Shown here: positions 1-8,433 of the stretch, piece by piece | Numbering within the stretch: position 1 is the stretch's first letter | Layout: every line of letters begins with the position of its first letter | Origin: Mesorhizobium australicum WSM2073 | GTDB taxonomy: Bacteria; Pseudomonadota; Alphaproteobacteria; Rhizobiales; Rhizobiaceae | DNA: 64,000 nt | Assembly (NCBI RefSeq): GCF_000230995.2 | Contig: NC_019973.1 | Location: forward strand, 5,284,001-5,348,000 | Direction of reading: 5' to 3' | The notes under the pieces: generated by a model | The model's input: the letters and a program-made list of their open reading frames with translations, nothing else | What the model was told of the DNA's origin: nothing | The model's database searches: none | Position numbers and translations under genes: made by a program

Positions 1-976
1 TACCATCGTGGTGCTGGCCTGGCTCAACTATCGCGGCGTACTGATGACGCTCAACGTCAACTTCGTCATCACGGCCATCGCCTATGTCTCGATCGTCGTC
101 CTGTTCTTCTCGGTCAGCCCCTGGACGCAAGGCGCGGTGCTGAAGCTCAACGAACTGGTCACTCCAGGCAACGCGCTGCCCTATGGCTGGATCGGCGTCA
201 TCGCCGCCTTCCAGTTCGGCATCTGGTATTATCTCGGCATCGAAGGGACCACCCAGGCCGCCGAGGAAGTGCGCTCGCCGGCACGCTCCCTGCCCTACGG
301 CACCATGGCCGGCATGATCACGCTGCTCATCGCCGCCGCCATGACCTGGTATGTCTGCGCCTCGCTGATGCCTTGGGAGTATCTCGGCATCACCTATTAT
401 CCGCTGTGGGACGCCGGCAAACTGACCGGCAGCCCGCTGCTTGAGAACCTCCTGTTCATAGCGACGCTGCTCGCCGCGCTTGCCTCCGCCAATGGTTGCA
501 TCAATGACGCGGCGCGCGCCTGGTTCTCGCTCGGCCGCGACCGCTATCTGCCGAGCTGGTTTTCGGCGGTGCATCCGAAATACCGCACGCCCTATCGCTC
601 GATCCTGTTCCTGCTGCCGATCGCGCTGGCCTTCGCCTTCATCGCCGACCTCAACCAGGCGATCACCTTCTCGATCCTGTCGGGCGTGCTGCAATACACC
701 TTCATGAGCATCAACATCATGATGTTCAGGAAGAAGTGGCCGCTGGGCTCGATCCGCCGCGGCTACACGCACCCCTTCCATCCGCTGCCGGCAATCGTCC
801 TGTTCAGCCTGTGCGTAGTGACCTTCTTCGCCATCTTCCTCGGCTTCGGCTCGCAGTTGATCGCCATGGTCGCCTTCTATTTCCTGATTTCGCTGTGGTT
901 CCATTTCTATCGCTACAAATTCGTGCGGCGTGGGGACCAGTTCACCATGCCGTGGCCGAAACCACAGGGCTATTGA
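1..976 (+). CDS. APC-family amino acid/amine permease, C-terminal part
   Basis: This gene is cut by the left window edge; the frame is open from base 2 and no start is visible. About 324 residues remain, with seven to eight hydrophobic membrane segments. The loop between early helices contains a GIEGTTQAAEEVRSPARSLP stretch typical of amino acid-polyamine-organocation transporters, of the ethanolamine/amino acid kind. It is an inner-membrane importer. It lies about 1.1 kb upstream of an N-methylglutamate pathway cluster that ends with a second APC permease at 14742, so an amine or amino acid substrate is plausible but inferred. A GC stem (AGGCCCG at 984-990 with CGGGCCT at 1004-1010) follows the stop and could end this transcript, though it has no T-run. 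Confidence 0.85.
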   Translation, partial: TIVVLAWLNYRGVLMTLNVNFVITAIAYVSIVVLFFSVSPWTQGAVLKLNELVTPGNALPYGWIGVIAAFQFGIWYYLGIEGTTQAAEEVRSPARSLPYGTMAGMITLLIAAAMTWYVCASLMPWEYLGITYYPLWDAGKLTGSPLLENLLFIATLLAALASANGCINDAARAWFSLGRDRYLPSWFSAVHPKYRTPYRSILFLLPIALAFAFIADLNQAITFSILSGVLQYTFMSINIMMFRKKWPLGSIRRGYTHPFHPLPAIVLFSLCVVTFFAIFLGFGSQLIAMVAFYFLISLWFHFYRYKFVRRGDQFTMPWPKPQGY

Positions 977-1021
977 TGGGAGTAGGCCCGCCCAGCATCT
1001 GGACGGGCCTTGCACGATAAA

Positions 1022-1711
1022 ATGTCCGACGTGATATCAGCACTGCTTGCCGGGGCAATTGTCCTGGCTCTCGTCCTTCACTTTGCGTGGCAGGCGCGCC
1101 GCAGCCGCGACAGGGCCTCGGCAGCGCTCGCCGCCGACGAGGCGGGCATTCGCGCTGTCGTCGCGGATGCAGACAATGTCTCGGACGGCACCGCCGGCGT
1201 CATCACCTGGGAAGGATCATGGAACGGCCAACGCGTGCAGGTGCGCACTATTGTCGACACGCTGGCGACACGGAAACTGCCGGCCCGCTGGCTCAGCGTT
1301 TCGATCACCGAGAAGGTCTCGGTAACTGCTATTTTCGATATGATGATGCGGCCGGGCTCGCCGACGACGTTCTCCAATTTCGACCATCTCCAGCATACGC
1401 TGCCGAAGGCGCCCGGTTTTCCGGCCGAGGCGGTGCTGCGGACAGACCGCAGGGGCACACGGTTCCCGCAGAGCATCATCGCCGGCCATATGGAGCCGTT
1501 TTCAGAAGGCCGCGCCAAGGAGCTGCTGATCACGCCGAACGGAGTGCGCATCGTGTGGCTGCTGGCCGAGGCCGAGCGGGCACGCTACGGTGTCTTCCGG
1601 CAAGCCGCGTTCGGTGACACACGGATCGATTCTGCGCTGATCGAGCGGTTGCTGGTATCACTCTCGGATCTGCGCGACGCCATCAACCGAAGCGAACGGC
1701 AGGCCGCATGA
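1022..1711 (+). CDS. hypothetical protein with N-terminal membrane anchor
   Basis: I do not recognise this family. The 230-residue product begins with one hydrophobic segment (about residues 4-24), followed by a basic, arginine-rich turn and a soluble domain of about 200 residues. It is probably anchored to the inner membrane with the domain in the cytoplasm. The ATG at 1022 was chosen; an in-frame TTG at 1010 would add four residues but lies in the right arm of a GC stem. Neither start has a clear ribosome-binding site. It overlaps the next gene by 4 bp (ATGA), so the two are probably co-translated. Codon use matches neighbouring genes, which supports a real gene. Confidence 0.6.
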   Translation: MSDVISALLAGAIVLALVLHFAWQARRSRDRASAALAADEAGIRAVVADADNVSDGTAGVITWEGSWNGQRVQVRTIVDTLATRKLPARWLSVSITEKVSVTAIFDMMMRPGSPTTFSNFDHLQHTLPKAPGFPAEAVLRTDRRGTRFPQSIIAGHMEPFSEGRAKELLITPNGVRIVWLLAEAERARYGVFRQAAFGDTRIDSALIERLLVSLSDLRDAINRSERQAA

Positions 1712-2037
1712 GCACTTCAGACCCTTCGCCGGCGCCAGTGAGCCCTTATCTCGTCCTGGGCGCCGCAATCGTGCTGCCGGCAAGCGGCCATGTCATTCTG
1801 GGCATCCCGGTGCGCGGACTGCAGTTCCTTTTCTTCATGGTCGTCCTGGCCTGGGTGACCGCCAGGATTTCACCGCCGGACGCCAGCTTCGTCGGCCGTC
1901 ACGCCGGCGGCTTCCTGATCTATGCGCTGTCGATCCTCGACGCCTACAAGATCGCCCGCATCCGTACCGCCAAATGGGCTCATAATGCCCGGACGGAAGG
2001 AAACGATACGCAGAGCGGCATTGAGCCGCATACGTAA
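1708..2037 (+). CDS. small hypothetical membrane protein
   Basis: A 109-residue protein with two or three hydrophobic segments (about residues 13-30, 34-50 and 63-78) and a polar C-terminal tail. Its ATG overlaps the stop of the preceding hypothetical gene by 4 bp, indicating translational coupling and perhaps a functional pair at the membrane. The family is not recognised and no catalytic motif is visible. It is followed by 83 bp without a gene, which should hold the promoter of the N-methylglutamate synthase genes; a good GGGAGG ribosome site precedes the ATG at 2121. Confidence 0.55.
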   Translation: MSTSDPSPAPVSPYLVLGAAIVLPASGHVILGIPVRGLQFLFFMVVLAWVTARISPPDASFVGRHAGGFLIYALSILDAYKIARIRTAKWAHNARTEGNDTQSGIEPHT

Positions 2038-2120
2038 CCAGAGGAAAATTTCTTTCATGCCATTGAATTAGAGGATTTCATTCGGTACATCATCTTAGTC
2101 ACAAACGTCGGGAGGCTGAC

Positions 2121-3017
2121 ATGTGCGGAATCGTTGGACTTTTCCTGAAGGACAAGGCGCTGGAGCCGAAGCTCGGCGCGATGCTGTCGGAGATGCTGGT
2201 ATCGCTCAGCGATCGCGGCCCTGACAGTGCGGGCATCGCCATCTATGGCGCGACATCCGGCAACGAGGCCAAGATCACCATCCAGTCGCCGAAGCCGGAA
2301 CGCGATTTCCGCGGCCTGGACGCCGAACTCGCGAAGGCCGTCGGAGCGCCGGTGAGCATTGCGGTGAAATCGACGCACGCGGTGGTCAGGACCACGCCGG
2401 ACAAGGTCGACGCGGCGCGTGAAGCCCTCCAGTCGCTCAGGCCCGACATCCGCATCATGGGCGCCGGCGAGGCGGTGGAAATCTACAAGGAAGTCGGCCT
2501 GCCCGAAGCCGTCGTCGATCGCTTCGACGTGCGCAAGATGACCGGCACGCATGGCATCGGTCATACCCGCATGGCGACGGAATCGGCAGTGACGACGATG
2601 GGTGCGCATCCTTTCTCGACCGGTGCCGACCAGTGTCTTGTGCACAATGGTTCATTGTCGAACCACAACAATGTTCGCCGCGAATTGATCCGCGAAGGCA
2701 TGAAATTCGAGACCGAGAATGATACCGAAGTGGCGGCCGCCTACCTTTCCTCGCAAATGGCGCATGGCAAGAATCTCGGCGAGGCACTGGAAGGCACGCT
2801 GTCCGACCTCGACGGCTTCTTCACCTTCGTCGTCGGCACCAAGAATGGTTTTGGCGTGGTGCGCGATCCGATCGCCTGCAAGCCCGCCGTGATGGCCGAG
2901 ACCGACCAGTATGTCGCCTTCGGCTCGGAATATCGCGCCCTGACCAAACTGCCGGGTATAGACAATGCGAGGGTCTGGGAACCGGAGCCCGCAACCGTTT
3001 ATTTCTGGGAGCATTGA
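2121..3017 (+). CDS. mgsA: N-methylglutamate synthase subunit A (class II glutamine amidotransferase, GlxB-like)
   Basis: The product starts MCGIVGLF, so Cys2 becomes the N-terminal nucleophile of a class II (Ntn) glutamine amidotransferase. Other family motifs are SDRGPDSAG near residue 30, GIGHTRMATES near 150 and the VHNGSLSNH segment near 180. The 298 residues match the stand-alone amidotransferase subunit of glutamate-synthase-like GlxBCD/MgsABC complexes. With MgsB and MgsC it should transfer the amino group of gamma-glutamylmethylamide (or methylamine) to make N-methylglutamate in the cytoplasm. In rhizobia without gmaS/mgd neighbours the same gene is called glxB; here gmaS and four sarcosine-oxidase-like genes directly downstream favour the mgs assignment. 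The start has a GGGAGG site 6 bp upstream. mgsB follows after 4 bp. Confidence 0.87.
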   Translation: MCGIVGLFLKDKALEPKLGAMLSEMLVSLSDRGPDSAGIAIYGATSGNEAKITIQSPKPERDFRGLDAELAKAVGAPVSIAVKSTHAVVRTTPDKVDAAREALQSLRPDIRIMGAGEAVEIYKEVGLPEAVVDRFDVRKMTGTHGIGHTRMATESAVTTMGAHPFSTGADQCLVHNGSLSNHNNVRRELIREGMKFETENDTEVAAAYLSSQMAHGKNLGEALEGTLSDLDGFFTFVVGTKNGFGVVRDPIACKPAVMAETDQYVAFGSEYRALTKLPGIDNARVWEPEPATVYFWEH

Positions 3018-3021
3018 GTTC

Positions 3022-3744
3022 ATGCCGGCAACCTCCAAGGCAACGCGCGACAGCCATGCGCGCGTCTTCGACCTCGACGTCCTGTCGCTGCGCGAACTCA
3101 ATCAAGCACTCCACAATCTGGCTCCGGGTTCGAACGAGACGGCGTGGGAAGTGCTCAACCCGAAAGGGAGCCATTCGGTCGCCGTGGGTGTCGATCATCC
3201 TGTCAGCATCGATGTGCGCGGCAGCGTCGGCTATTACTGCGGCGGCATGAACTCCGGCAGCGCCATCACCGTGCACGGCTCGGCCGGCCCCGGCGTTGGC
3301 GAGAACATGATGTCGGGCTCGATCACCGTCAAAGGCGATGCCAGCCAGTATGCCGGCGCCACCGGCAAGGGCGGGCTGCTGGTCATCGAAGGCAATGCCT
3401 CGTCGCGCTGCGGCATCTCGATGAAAGGCATCGACATCGTCGTGCACGGCAATATCGGCCATATGTCGGCCTTCATGGCGCAATCCGGCAACCTCGTTGT
3501 TCTGGGCGATGCCGGCGATGCACTGGGCGATTCCATCTACGAGGCGCGGCTCTTCGTGCGCGGCAAGGTCGACAGTCTCGGTGCGGATTGTATCGCCAAG
3601 GAGATGCGGCCCGAGCATCTTGAACTGCTGCAGGGTCTGCTCGACCGCGCCGGCGTGACCGGCGTCAAGCCGTCGGAGTTCAAGCGCTACGGCTCGGCGC
3701 GCACGCTCTACAATTTCAATATCGACAACGCCGACGCGTATTGA
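3022..3744 (+). CDS. mgsB: N-methylglutamate synthase subunit B (GltB C-terminal-domain protein, GlxC-like)
   Basis: A 240-residue protein made of the right-handed beta-helix domain found at the C-terminus of glutamate synthase large subunits, here free-standing. Repeated glycine-rich turns (GYYCGGMNSGSAITVHGSAG, then GDASQYAGATGKGG and GDAGDALGDSIYEA) are the hallmark. It is a structural subunit bridging the amidotransferase MgsA and the FMN protein MgsC. The ATG at 3022 lies 4 bp after the mgsA stop. The last nine codons (FNIDNADAY) and the stop fall inside a 105-bp sequence that is repeated exactly immediately downstream, so a second copy of this C-terminus appears as the tail of a decoy reading frame. 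Confidence 0.87.
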   Translation: MPATSKATRDSHARVFDLDVLSLRELNQALHNLAPGSNETAWEVLNPKGSHSVAVGVDHPVSIDVRGSVGYYCGGMNSGSAITVHGSAGPGVGENMMSGSITVKGDASQYAGATGKGGLLVIEGNASSRCGISMKGIDIVVHGNIGHMSAFMAQSGNLVVLGDAGDALGDSIYEARLFVRGKVDSLGADCIAKEMRPEHLELLQGLLDRAGVTGVKPSEFKRYGSARTLYNFNIDNADAY

Positions 3745-3924
3745 GGCAGCATGACCTATCGCAACCCGCCGACGACGCCGCGCAAATCCGCGACCTTCGA
3801 CGACTACACGCTCTCCGAATTCAATATCGACAACGCCGACGCGTATTGAGGCAGCATGACCTATCGCAACCCGCCGACGACGCCGCGCAAATCCGCGACC
3901 TTCGACGACTACACGCTCTCCGAA
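3715..3924 (+). repeat. exact 105-bp tandem duplication across the mgsB/mgsC junction
   Basis: Bases 3715-3819 and 3820-3924 are identical by direct reading. The unit is 105 bp (35 codons), so reading frame is kept. It contains the last nine codons and stop of mgsB, the 6-bp spacer, and the first 23 codons of mgsC. The result is two mgsC start codons (3751 and 3856), each with the same GAGG ribosome site. Perfect identity means a very recent event or an assembly error. Confidence 0.95.
3751..3849 (+). pseudogene. decoy 32-codon reading frame created by the duplication
   Basis: The first copy of the mgsC start reads 23 residues identical to the MgsC N-terminus, then runs into the duplicated mgsB tail (FNIDNADAY) and stops at 3847-3849. 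It is a 32-codon chimera, not a functional protein. Ribosomes ending mgsB would reinitiate here first, end 7 bp before the true mgsC ATG at 3856 and could reinitiate again, so mgsC may still be translated. Confidence 0.85.
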
Positions 3925-5184
3925 ATCCGCCGCGCCGCGGCGACCGGCATCTACGATATCAGAGGTGCCGGCGCCAAGCGCAAGCTGCCGCATTTCGATG
4001 ACCTTCTGTTCCTCGGCGCCTCGATCTCGCGCTATCCGCTGGAAGGCTACCGCGAGCGCTGCGACACATCCGTGGTGCTCGGTTCGCGCCACGCCAAGAA
4101 GCCTATCGAACTGAAGATCCCGATCACCATTGCCGGCATGAGCTTCGGCTCGCTGTCCGGTCCCGCCAAGGAAGCGCTCGGGCGCGGCGCGACGCTGTCG
4201 GGCACCTCGACCACGACCGGCGATGGCGGCATGACAGAGGAAGAGCGCGGCCATTCCAAGCAACTAGTCTATCAATACCTGCCCTCGCGCTACGGCATGA
4301 ACCTGCGCGACCTGCGTCGCGCCGATGCGATCGAAGTGGTCGTCGGCCAGGGCGCCAAGCCCGGCGGCGGCGGCATGCTGCTCGGCCAGAAGATTTCGGA
4401 TCGTGTCGCCGAAATGCGCACGCTGCCCAAAGGCATCGACCAGCGCTCGGCCTCGCGCCACCCCGACTGGACGGGCCCGGACGATCTCGAGATCAAGATA
4501 CTCGAACTGCGCGAAATCACCGATTGGGAAAAACCGATCTACGTCAAGGTCGGCGGCGCCCGGCCCTACTACGATACAGCGCTTGCGGTGAAGGCCGGCG
4601 CCGATGTCGTCGTGGTCGACGGCATGCAGGGCGGAACGGCGGCGACGCAGGAAGTGTTTATCGAGAATGTCGGCCAGCCGACGCTCGCCTGCATCAGGCC
4701 GGCGGTGCAGGCGCTGCAGGATCTTGGCATGCACCGCAAGGTTCAGCTCATCGTCTCAGGCGGCATCCGCAACGGCGCCGATGTGGCCAAGGCGCTGGCG
4801 CTCGGCGTCGACGCCGTGTCGATCGGCACCGCGGCACTCGTGGCGCTCGGTGACAACGATCCCCGCTGGGAGGCGGAGTACAACGAACTCGGCACCACAT
4901 CAGGCGCCTATGACGACTGGCATGAGGGCAAGGATCCTGCCGGCATCACCACGCAGGACCCCGAACTGATGAAGCGGGTCGACCCCGTGGCCGCCGGGCG
5001 CCGGTTGGCGAACTATTTGAAGGTGATGACGCTGGAGGCGCAGACCATCGCCCGCGCCTGCGGCAAGAACAGCCTGCACAATCTCGAACCCGAGGACCTC
5101 GTCGCATTGACGATCGAGGCCGCCGCCATGGCCGGCGTGCCACTGGCCGGCACCAACTGGATACCGGGGAAGAACGGCTTCTGA
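3856..5184 (+). CDS. mgsC: N-methylglutamate synthase subunit C (FMN-binding glutamate synthase domain, GlxD-like)
   Basis: The 442-residue product is the FMN-binding TIM-barrel domain of glutamate synthase as a separate chain. Motifs include AGMSFGSLSGPAKEALG near residue 95, GQGAKPGGGGMLLG near 165, the IYVKVGGARPYYDTALAVKAGAD strand-turn near 230, DGMQGGTAATQ near 255 and the phosphate-binding VSGGIRNGADVAKALALGADA-like region near 300. It performs the reductive step on 2-oxoglutarate plus methylamine to N-methylglutamate with MgsA and MgsB. The start at 3856 is the second of two identical ATG contexts created by the tandem duplication; only this one reads through. gmaS begins 63 bp downstream. 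Confidence 0.87.
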   Translation: MTYRNPPTTPRKSATFDDYTLSEIRRAAATGIYDIRGAGAKRKLPHFDDLLFLGASISRYPLEGYRERCDTSVVLGSRHAKKPIELKIPITIAGMSFGSLSGPAKEALGRGATLSGTSTTTGDGGMTEEERGHSKQLVYQYLPSRYGMNLRDLRRADAIEVVVGQGAKPGGGGMLLGQKISDRVAEMRTLPKGIDQRSASRHPDWTGPDDLEIKILELREITDWEKPIYVKVGGARPYYDTALAVKAGADVVVVDGMQGGTAATQEVFIENVGQPTLACIRPAVQALQDLGMHRKVQLIVSGGIRNGADVAKALALGVDAVSIGTAALVALGDNDPRWEAEYNELGTTSGAYDDWHEGKDPAGITTQDPELMKRVDPVAAGRRLANYLKVMTLEAQTIARACGKNSLHNLEPEDLVALTIEAAAMAGVPLAGTNWIPGKNGF

Positions 5185-5247
5185 TCAACAAAGGGCCGAA
5201 GGCCATATGCTCTAGGGCCAACAATCGATAAGAAATGGGGAACTTCA

Positions 5248-6555
5248 GTGACAGTTGATCTTGCAGAGTTCGCAAGGGCGAAAAACGTCAAATATTTCAT
5301 GATTTCCTACACTGACCTGTTCAGTGGCCAGCGTGCCAAGCTGGTACCGGCGCAAGCCATCGCCGACATGCAGAAGGACGGTGCCGGCTTTGCCGGGTTC
5401 GCCACTTGGCTCGACCTCACGCCGGCACATCCCGATATGCTGGCGGTGCCGGATCCGGACTCGGTCATCCAGTTGCCATGGAAACCGGAAGTCGCCTGGG
5501 TCGCCGCCAACTGCATCATGGACGACAAGGACGTCGACCAGGCGCCGCGCAACACACTGAAGCGGCTGATCGCCGAGGCAGCCGCCGACGGCATGCACGT
5601 CAAGACCGGCGTCGAGGCCGAGTTCTTCCTGATCTCGCCGGACGGCAAGACGATCTCCGATGAATACGACACGGCATCGAAGCCTTGCTACGACCAGCAA
5701 GCGGTGATGCGCCGTTACGATGTCATCGCCGAGATCTGCGACCACATGCTGGCGCTCGGCTGGGGCGCTTACCAGAACGACCACGAGGACGCTAACGGCC
5801 AATTCGAGATGAACTGGGCGTTCGACGATGCGCTGCCGACCGCGGACAAGCATTCTTTCTTCAAGTTCATGGTCAAGTCGATCGCGGAAAAGCATGGGCT
5901 GCGCGCCACTTTCATGCCCAAACCGTTCCAGGGCCTGACCGGCAATGGCTGCCATGCCCACATCTCTGTCTGGGACAAATCGGGCAAGACCAATGTCTTC
6001 GCCGACAATTCGATGGAGCTCGGTCTTTCCGCCAAAGGCAAGAACTTCCTTGGCGGCATCATGAAGCACGCTTCGGCGCTCGCCGCGATCACCAACCCGA
6101 CGGTCAATTCCTATAAGCGCATCAACGCGCCGCGCACCATTTCGGGCGCGACCTGGGCGCCGAACACGGTGACCTGGACCGGCAACAACCGCACCCACAT
6201 GGTGCGCGTGCCCGGCCCCGGCCGCTTCGAATTGCGCCTCCCGGATGGCGCTGCCAACCCTTATCTGCTGCAGGCGGTCATCATCGCCGCCGGCCTCGAC
6301 GGCATCCGCTCGAAGGCCGATCCGGGCAAGCGCTACGATATCGACATGTACCAGCATGGCCACACGGTGAAGGGCGCGCCTAAGCTGCCGCTCAACCTGC
6401 TCGATGCGTTGCGCGAGTTCGACAAGGACAAATCGCTCAAGGCGGCGCTGGGTGAGGAATTCTCGTCGGCATATCTAAAGCTGAAGCACCAGGAATGGAA
6501 TTCCTATGCTTCGCACTTCACGCAATGGGAGCGCGACCACACGCTGGACATCTAG
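5248..6555 (+). CDS. gmaS: gamma-glutamylmethylamide synthetase (glutamine synthetase family)
   Basis: A 435-residue glutamine synthetase homologue. The N-terminal beta-grasp is followed by the catalytic domain, with the GVEAEFFL metal-binding segment near residue 130, NDHEDANGQFEMNW near 180, KPFQGLTGNGCHAHIS (ATP and metal binding) near 230 and the PGRFELRLPDGAANPY region near 330. In the indirect methylamine pathway this family (GmaS, also called GlnT) ligates methylamine to glutamate using ATP. Adjacency to mgsABC and mgdABCD supports that role rather than ammonia assimilation. The start is GTG at 5248; no upstream in-frame ATG is present. A conserved intergenic palindrome follows the stop directly. 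Confidence 0.85.
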   Translation: MTVDLAEFARAKNVKYFMISYTDLFSGQRAKLVPAQAIADMQKDGAGFAGFATWLDLTPAHPDMLAVPDPDSVIQLPWKPEVAWVAANCIMDDKDVDQAPRNTLKRLIAEAAADGMHVKTGVEAEFFLISPDGKTISDEYDTASKPCYDQQAVMRRYDVIAEICDHMLALGWGAYQNDHEDANGQFEMNWAFDDALPTADKHSFFKFMVKSIAEKHGLRATFMPKPFQGLTGNGCHAHISVWDKSGKTNVFADNSMELGLSAKGKNFLGGIMKHASALAAITNPTVNSYKRINAPRTISGATWAPNTVTWTGNNRTHMVRVPGPGRFELRLPDGAANPYLLQAVIIAAGLDGIRSKADPGKRYDIDMYQHGHTVKGAPKLPLNLLDALREFDKDKSLKAALGEEFSSAYLKLKHQEWNSYASHFTQWERDHTLDI

Positions 6556-6556
6556 A

Positions 6557-6602
6557 GCATCGGACCGAAAAAGTGTGACACGGTTTTCGGCAAAGGCGAT
6601 GC
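6557..6602. repeat. short palindromic intergenic repeat
   Basis: An imperfect inverted repeat sits between gmaS and mgdA. GCATCGGACCGAAAA on the left pairs with TTTTCGGCAAAGGCGATGC on the right around an AGTGTGACACGG centre. This motif type is familiar from intergenic spaces of Rhizobiales genomes. It could form an RNA hairpin that separates gmaS and mgdA messages. Confidence 0.7.
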
Positions 6603-6647
6603 GTCAAGAAAGTTCCTGTGTGGGGCGGGCGACCTCGGAATGAACGT

Positions 6648-7901
6648 ATGAAATACTCGATCTTCTCGCTCGCCCGCGCCGCTCTTTCCGGCCACAAAAA
6701 CTGGCAACGCACCTGGCGCGACGCCGCGCCGAAGGACCACTACGACGTGGTGATCATCGGCGGCGGCGGCCATGGGCTGGCCACCGCCTGGTTCCTGGCC
6801 AGCGAATTCGGCATCAAAAATGTCGCGGTGCTGGAAAAGGGCTGGATCGGTTCCGGCAATGCCGGCCGCAACACCACCATCATCCGCTCCAACTACGGCC
6901 TGCCCGGCAATACCGGCTTCTACGAATTGTCGATGAAGCTTTGGGAACGGATGGAGCAGGACCTCAACTACAACGCGATGGTCAGCCAGCGCGGCGTCAT
7001 CAACCTCTACCATTCCGATGCGCAGCGCGACGCCTATGCACGGCGCGGCAACACCATGCGCATCAACGGCATCGATGCCGAACTGCTCGACCTGGCGGCG
7101 GTCAAGAAGATGATCCCGTTCCTGAACTTCGACAATGCGCGCTTTCCCGTGCAGGGCGGGCTGCTGCAGCGGCGCGGCGGCACGGCGCGGCACGATGCGG
7201 TGGCCTGGGGCTACGCCCACGCTGCCAGCGAACTCGGCGTCGACATCATCCAGAATTGCGAAGTCACGGGCTTTGTCAGGGACGCGAACGGCAAGGTGAC
7301 TGGTGTCGAGACCTCGCGCGGCAGGATCGGCGCCGGCAAGGTCGGCATGGCGGTGGCCGGGTCCTCATCGCGCGTCGCGGCGATGGCTGGCCTGCGGCTG
7401 CCGATCGAAAGCCATGTGCTGCAGGCCTTCGTCTCGGAGGCGATCAAGCCGCTCATTCCCGGCGTCATGACGTTTGGCGCCGGCCATTTCTATGTCAGCC
7501 AGTCCGACAAGGGCGGGCTGGTCTTCGGCGGCGACATCGACGGCTACAATTCCTATGCCCAGCGCGGCAATATGCCTGTCATGGAAGATGTCTGCGAGGG
7601 CGGCATGGCGCTGATGCCGATGATAGGCCGCGTCCGCCTGCTGCGCCAATGGGGCGGCATCATGGATATGTCGATGGACGGCTCGCCGATCATCGACAAG
7701 ACACCGGTCGACGGGCTCTACCTCAATGCCGGCTGGTGTTATGGCGGCTTCAAGGCGACACCCGGCTCAGGCTTCGTCTTCGCCCATCTGCTTGCTCGCG
7801 ACGAATCGCACGCCGAGGCCGCCCGCTTCCGGCTCGACCGGTTCCGGTCTGGTGCTGTCATCGACGAAAAGGGCCAGGGCGCCCAACCGAACCTGCACTG
7901 A
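6648..7901 (+). CDS. mgdA: N-methylglutamate dehydrogenase subunit A (sarcosine oxidase beta-like)
   Basis: A 417-residue FAD-dependent amine oxidoreductase, the usual length of SoxB. The dinucleotide-binding motif VVIIGGGGHGLATAWFLA lies near residue 35, followed by the SGNAGRNTTIIRSNY segment. A GGTARHDAVAWGYA segment near residue 180 has the histidine that, in heterotetrameric sarcosine oxidase, carries covalent FMN. It forms the catalytic core that oxidises the N-methyl group of N-methylglutamate. The order B-D-A-G of sarcosine-oxidase-like genes equals mgdABCD. The ATG at 6648 gives the normal family N-terminus; a longer frame upstream has no ribosome site. mgdB follows after 15 bp. Confidence 0.85.
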   Translation: MKYSIFSLARAALSGHKNWQRTWRDAAPKDHYDVVIIGGGGHGLATAWFLASEFGIKNVAVLEKGWIGSGNAGRNTTIIRSNYGLPGNTGFYELSMKLWERMEQDLNYNAMVSQRGVINLYHSDAQRDAYARRGNTMRINGIDAELLDLAAVKKMIPFLNFDNARFPVQGGLLQRRGGTARHDAVAWGYAHAASELGVDIIQNCEVTGFVRDANGKVTGVETSRGRIGAGKVGMAVAGSSSRVAAMAGLRLPIESHVLQAFVSEAIKPLIPGVMTFGAGHFYVSQSDKGGLVFGGDIDGYNSYAQRGNMPVMEDVCEGGMALMPMIGRVRLLRQWGGIMDMSMDGSPIIDKTPVDGLYLNAGWCYGGFKATPGSGFVFAHLLARDESHAEAARFRLDRFRSGAVIDEKGQGAQPNLH

Positions 7902-7916
7902 GGACAGTCGAAAAAC

Positions 7917-8192
7917 ATGCGTATTGTCTGTCCCTTCTGCGGTGAACGCGAGCTCGGCGAGTTCACCTATCTCGGCGACGCCAAGCCGGTGCGGCCGGCG
8001 CCTGGAGCGTCGGAAGATGAGGTCTACGATTACGTCTATCTGCGCGACAACATCGCCGGCGTGATGGATGAGAACTGGTATCATGGCGGCGGCTGCCGGG
8101 CCTGGCTGAAGGTCACCCGCAACACGGTGACGCACGAGATTTCGGCGGTTGAACCGGCAGCGGGTGCCGGGGCGAGGCAGGTTGCGAAATGA
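7917..8192 (+). CDS. mgdB: N-methylglutamate dehydrogenase subunit B (sarcosine oxidase delta-like)
   Basis: A 91-residue small subunit. It has the zinc-ligand pattern of SoxD: CPFCG at residues 5-9, then a GGGCRAWL segment near residue 61, with the WYHGGGC histidine nearby. In heterotetrameric sarcosine oxidases this subunit binds zinc and caps the alpha subunit. It is 15 bp downstream of mgdA and cotranscribed. It is separated from mgdC by 241 bp, unusual in an otherwise compact operon; that gap is filled by a pair of inverted palindromic repeats. Confidence 0.85.
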   Translation: MRIVCPFCGERELGEFTYLGDAKPVRPAPGASEDEVYDYVYLRDNIAGVMDENWYHGGGCRAWLKVTRNTVTHEISAVEPAAGAGARQVAK

Positions 8193-8216
8193 ATATTTCC
8201 TGCCAACTCGGCGCCG

Positions 8217-8386
8217 CCCCTCACCTGCCTGCCGGCATCCTCTCCCCGTATAATGACGGGGAGAGGGGTGCTGCCGTCCCCGCTTTCGCCGATCGCCAGC
8301 GCTGCAAGAAGGAAGCCAACTTAGCGGCCAGCCCCCTTCTCCCCGTCACTATACGGGGAGAAGTGCCCGGCAGGGCGATGAGGGGC
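8217..8386. repeat. inverted pair of palindromic intergenic repeats between mgdB and mgdC
   Basis: Two roughly 60-bp arms (about 8217-8276 and 8325-8386) are near-complementary, so the whole element can fold back. Each arm also contains its own palindrome: CTCCCCGTATAATGACGGGGAG in the left and CTCCCCGTCACTATACGGGGAG in the right, with the core ends matching. This looks like a repetitive extragenic palindrome unit known from Mesorhizobium-type genomes. No gene is seen in this gap. Confidence 0.75.
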
Positions 8387-8433
8387 AGTGCTGCCCTCCG
8401 CCATGACATCGAATCGACGAGAGGCTGGACATC

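Noticed and set aside
2821..4263. Long open frame on the - strand across mgsB/mgsC
   Set aside because: It is antisense to well-supported genes, low in complexity with arginine/valine/histidine repeats, and arises from GC-rich third positions.
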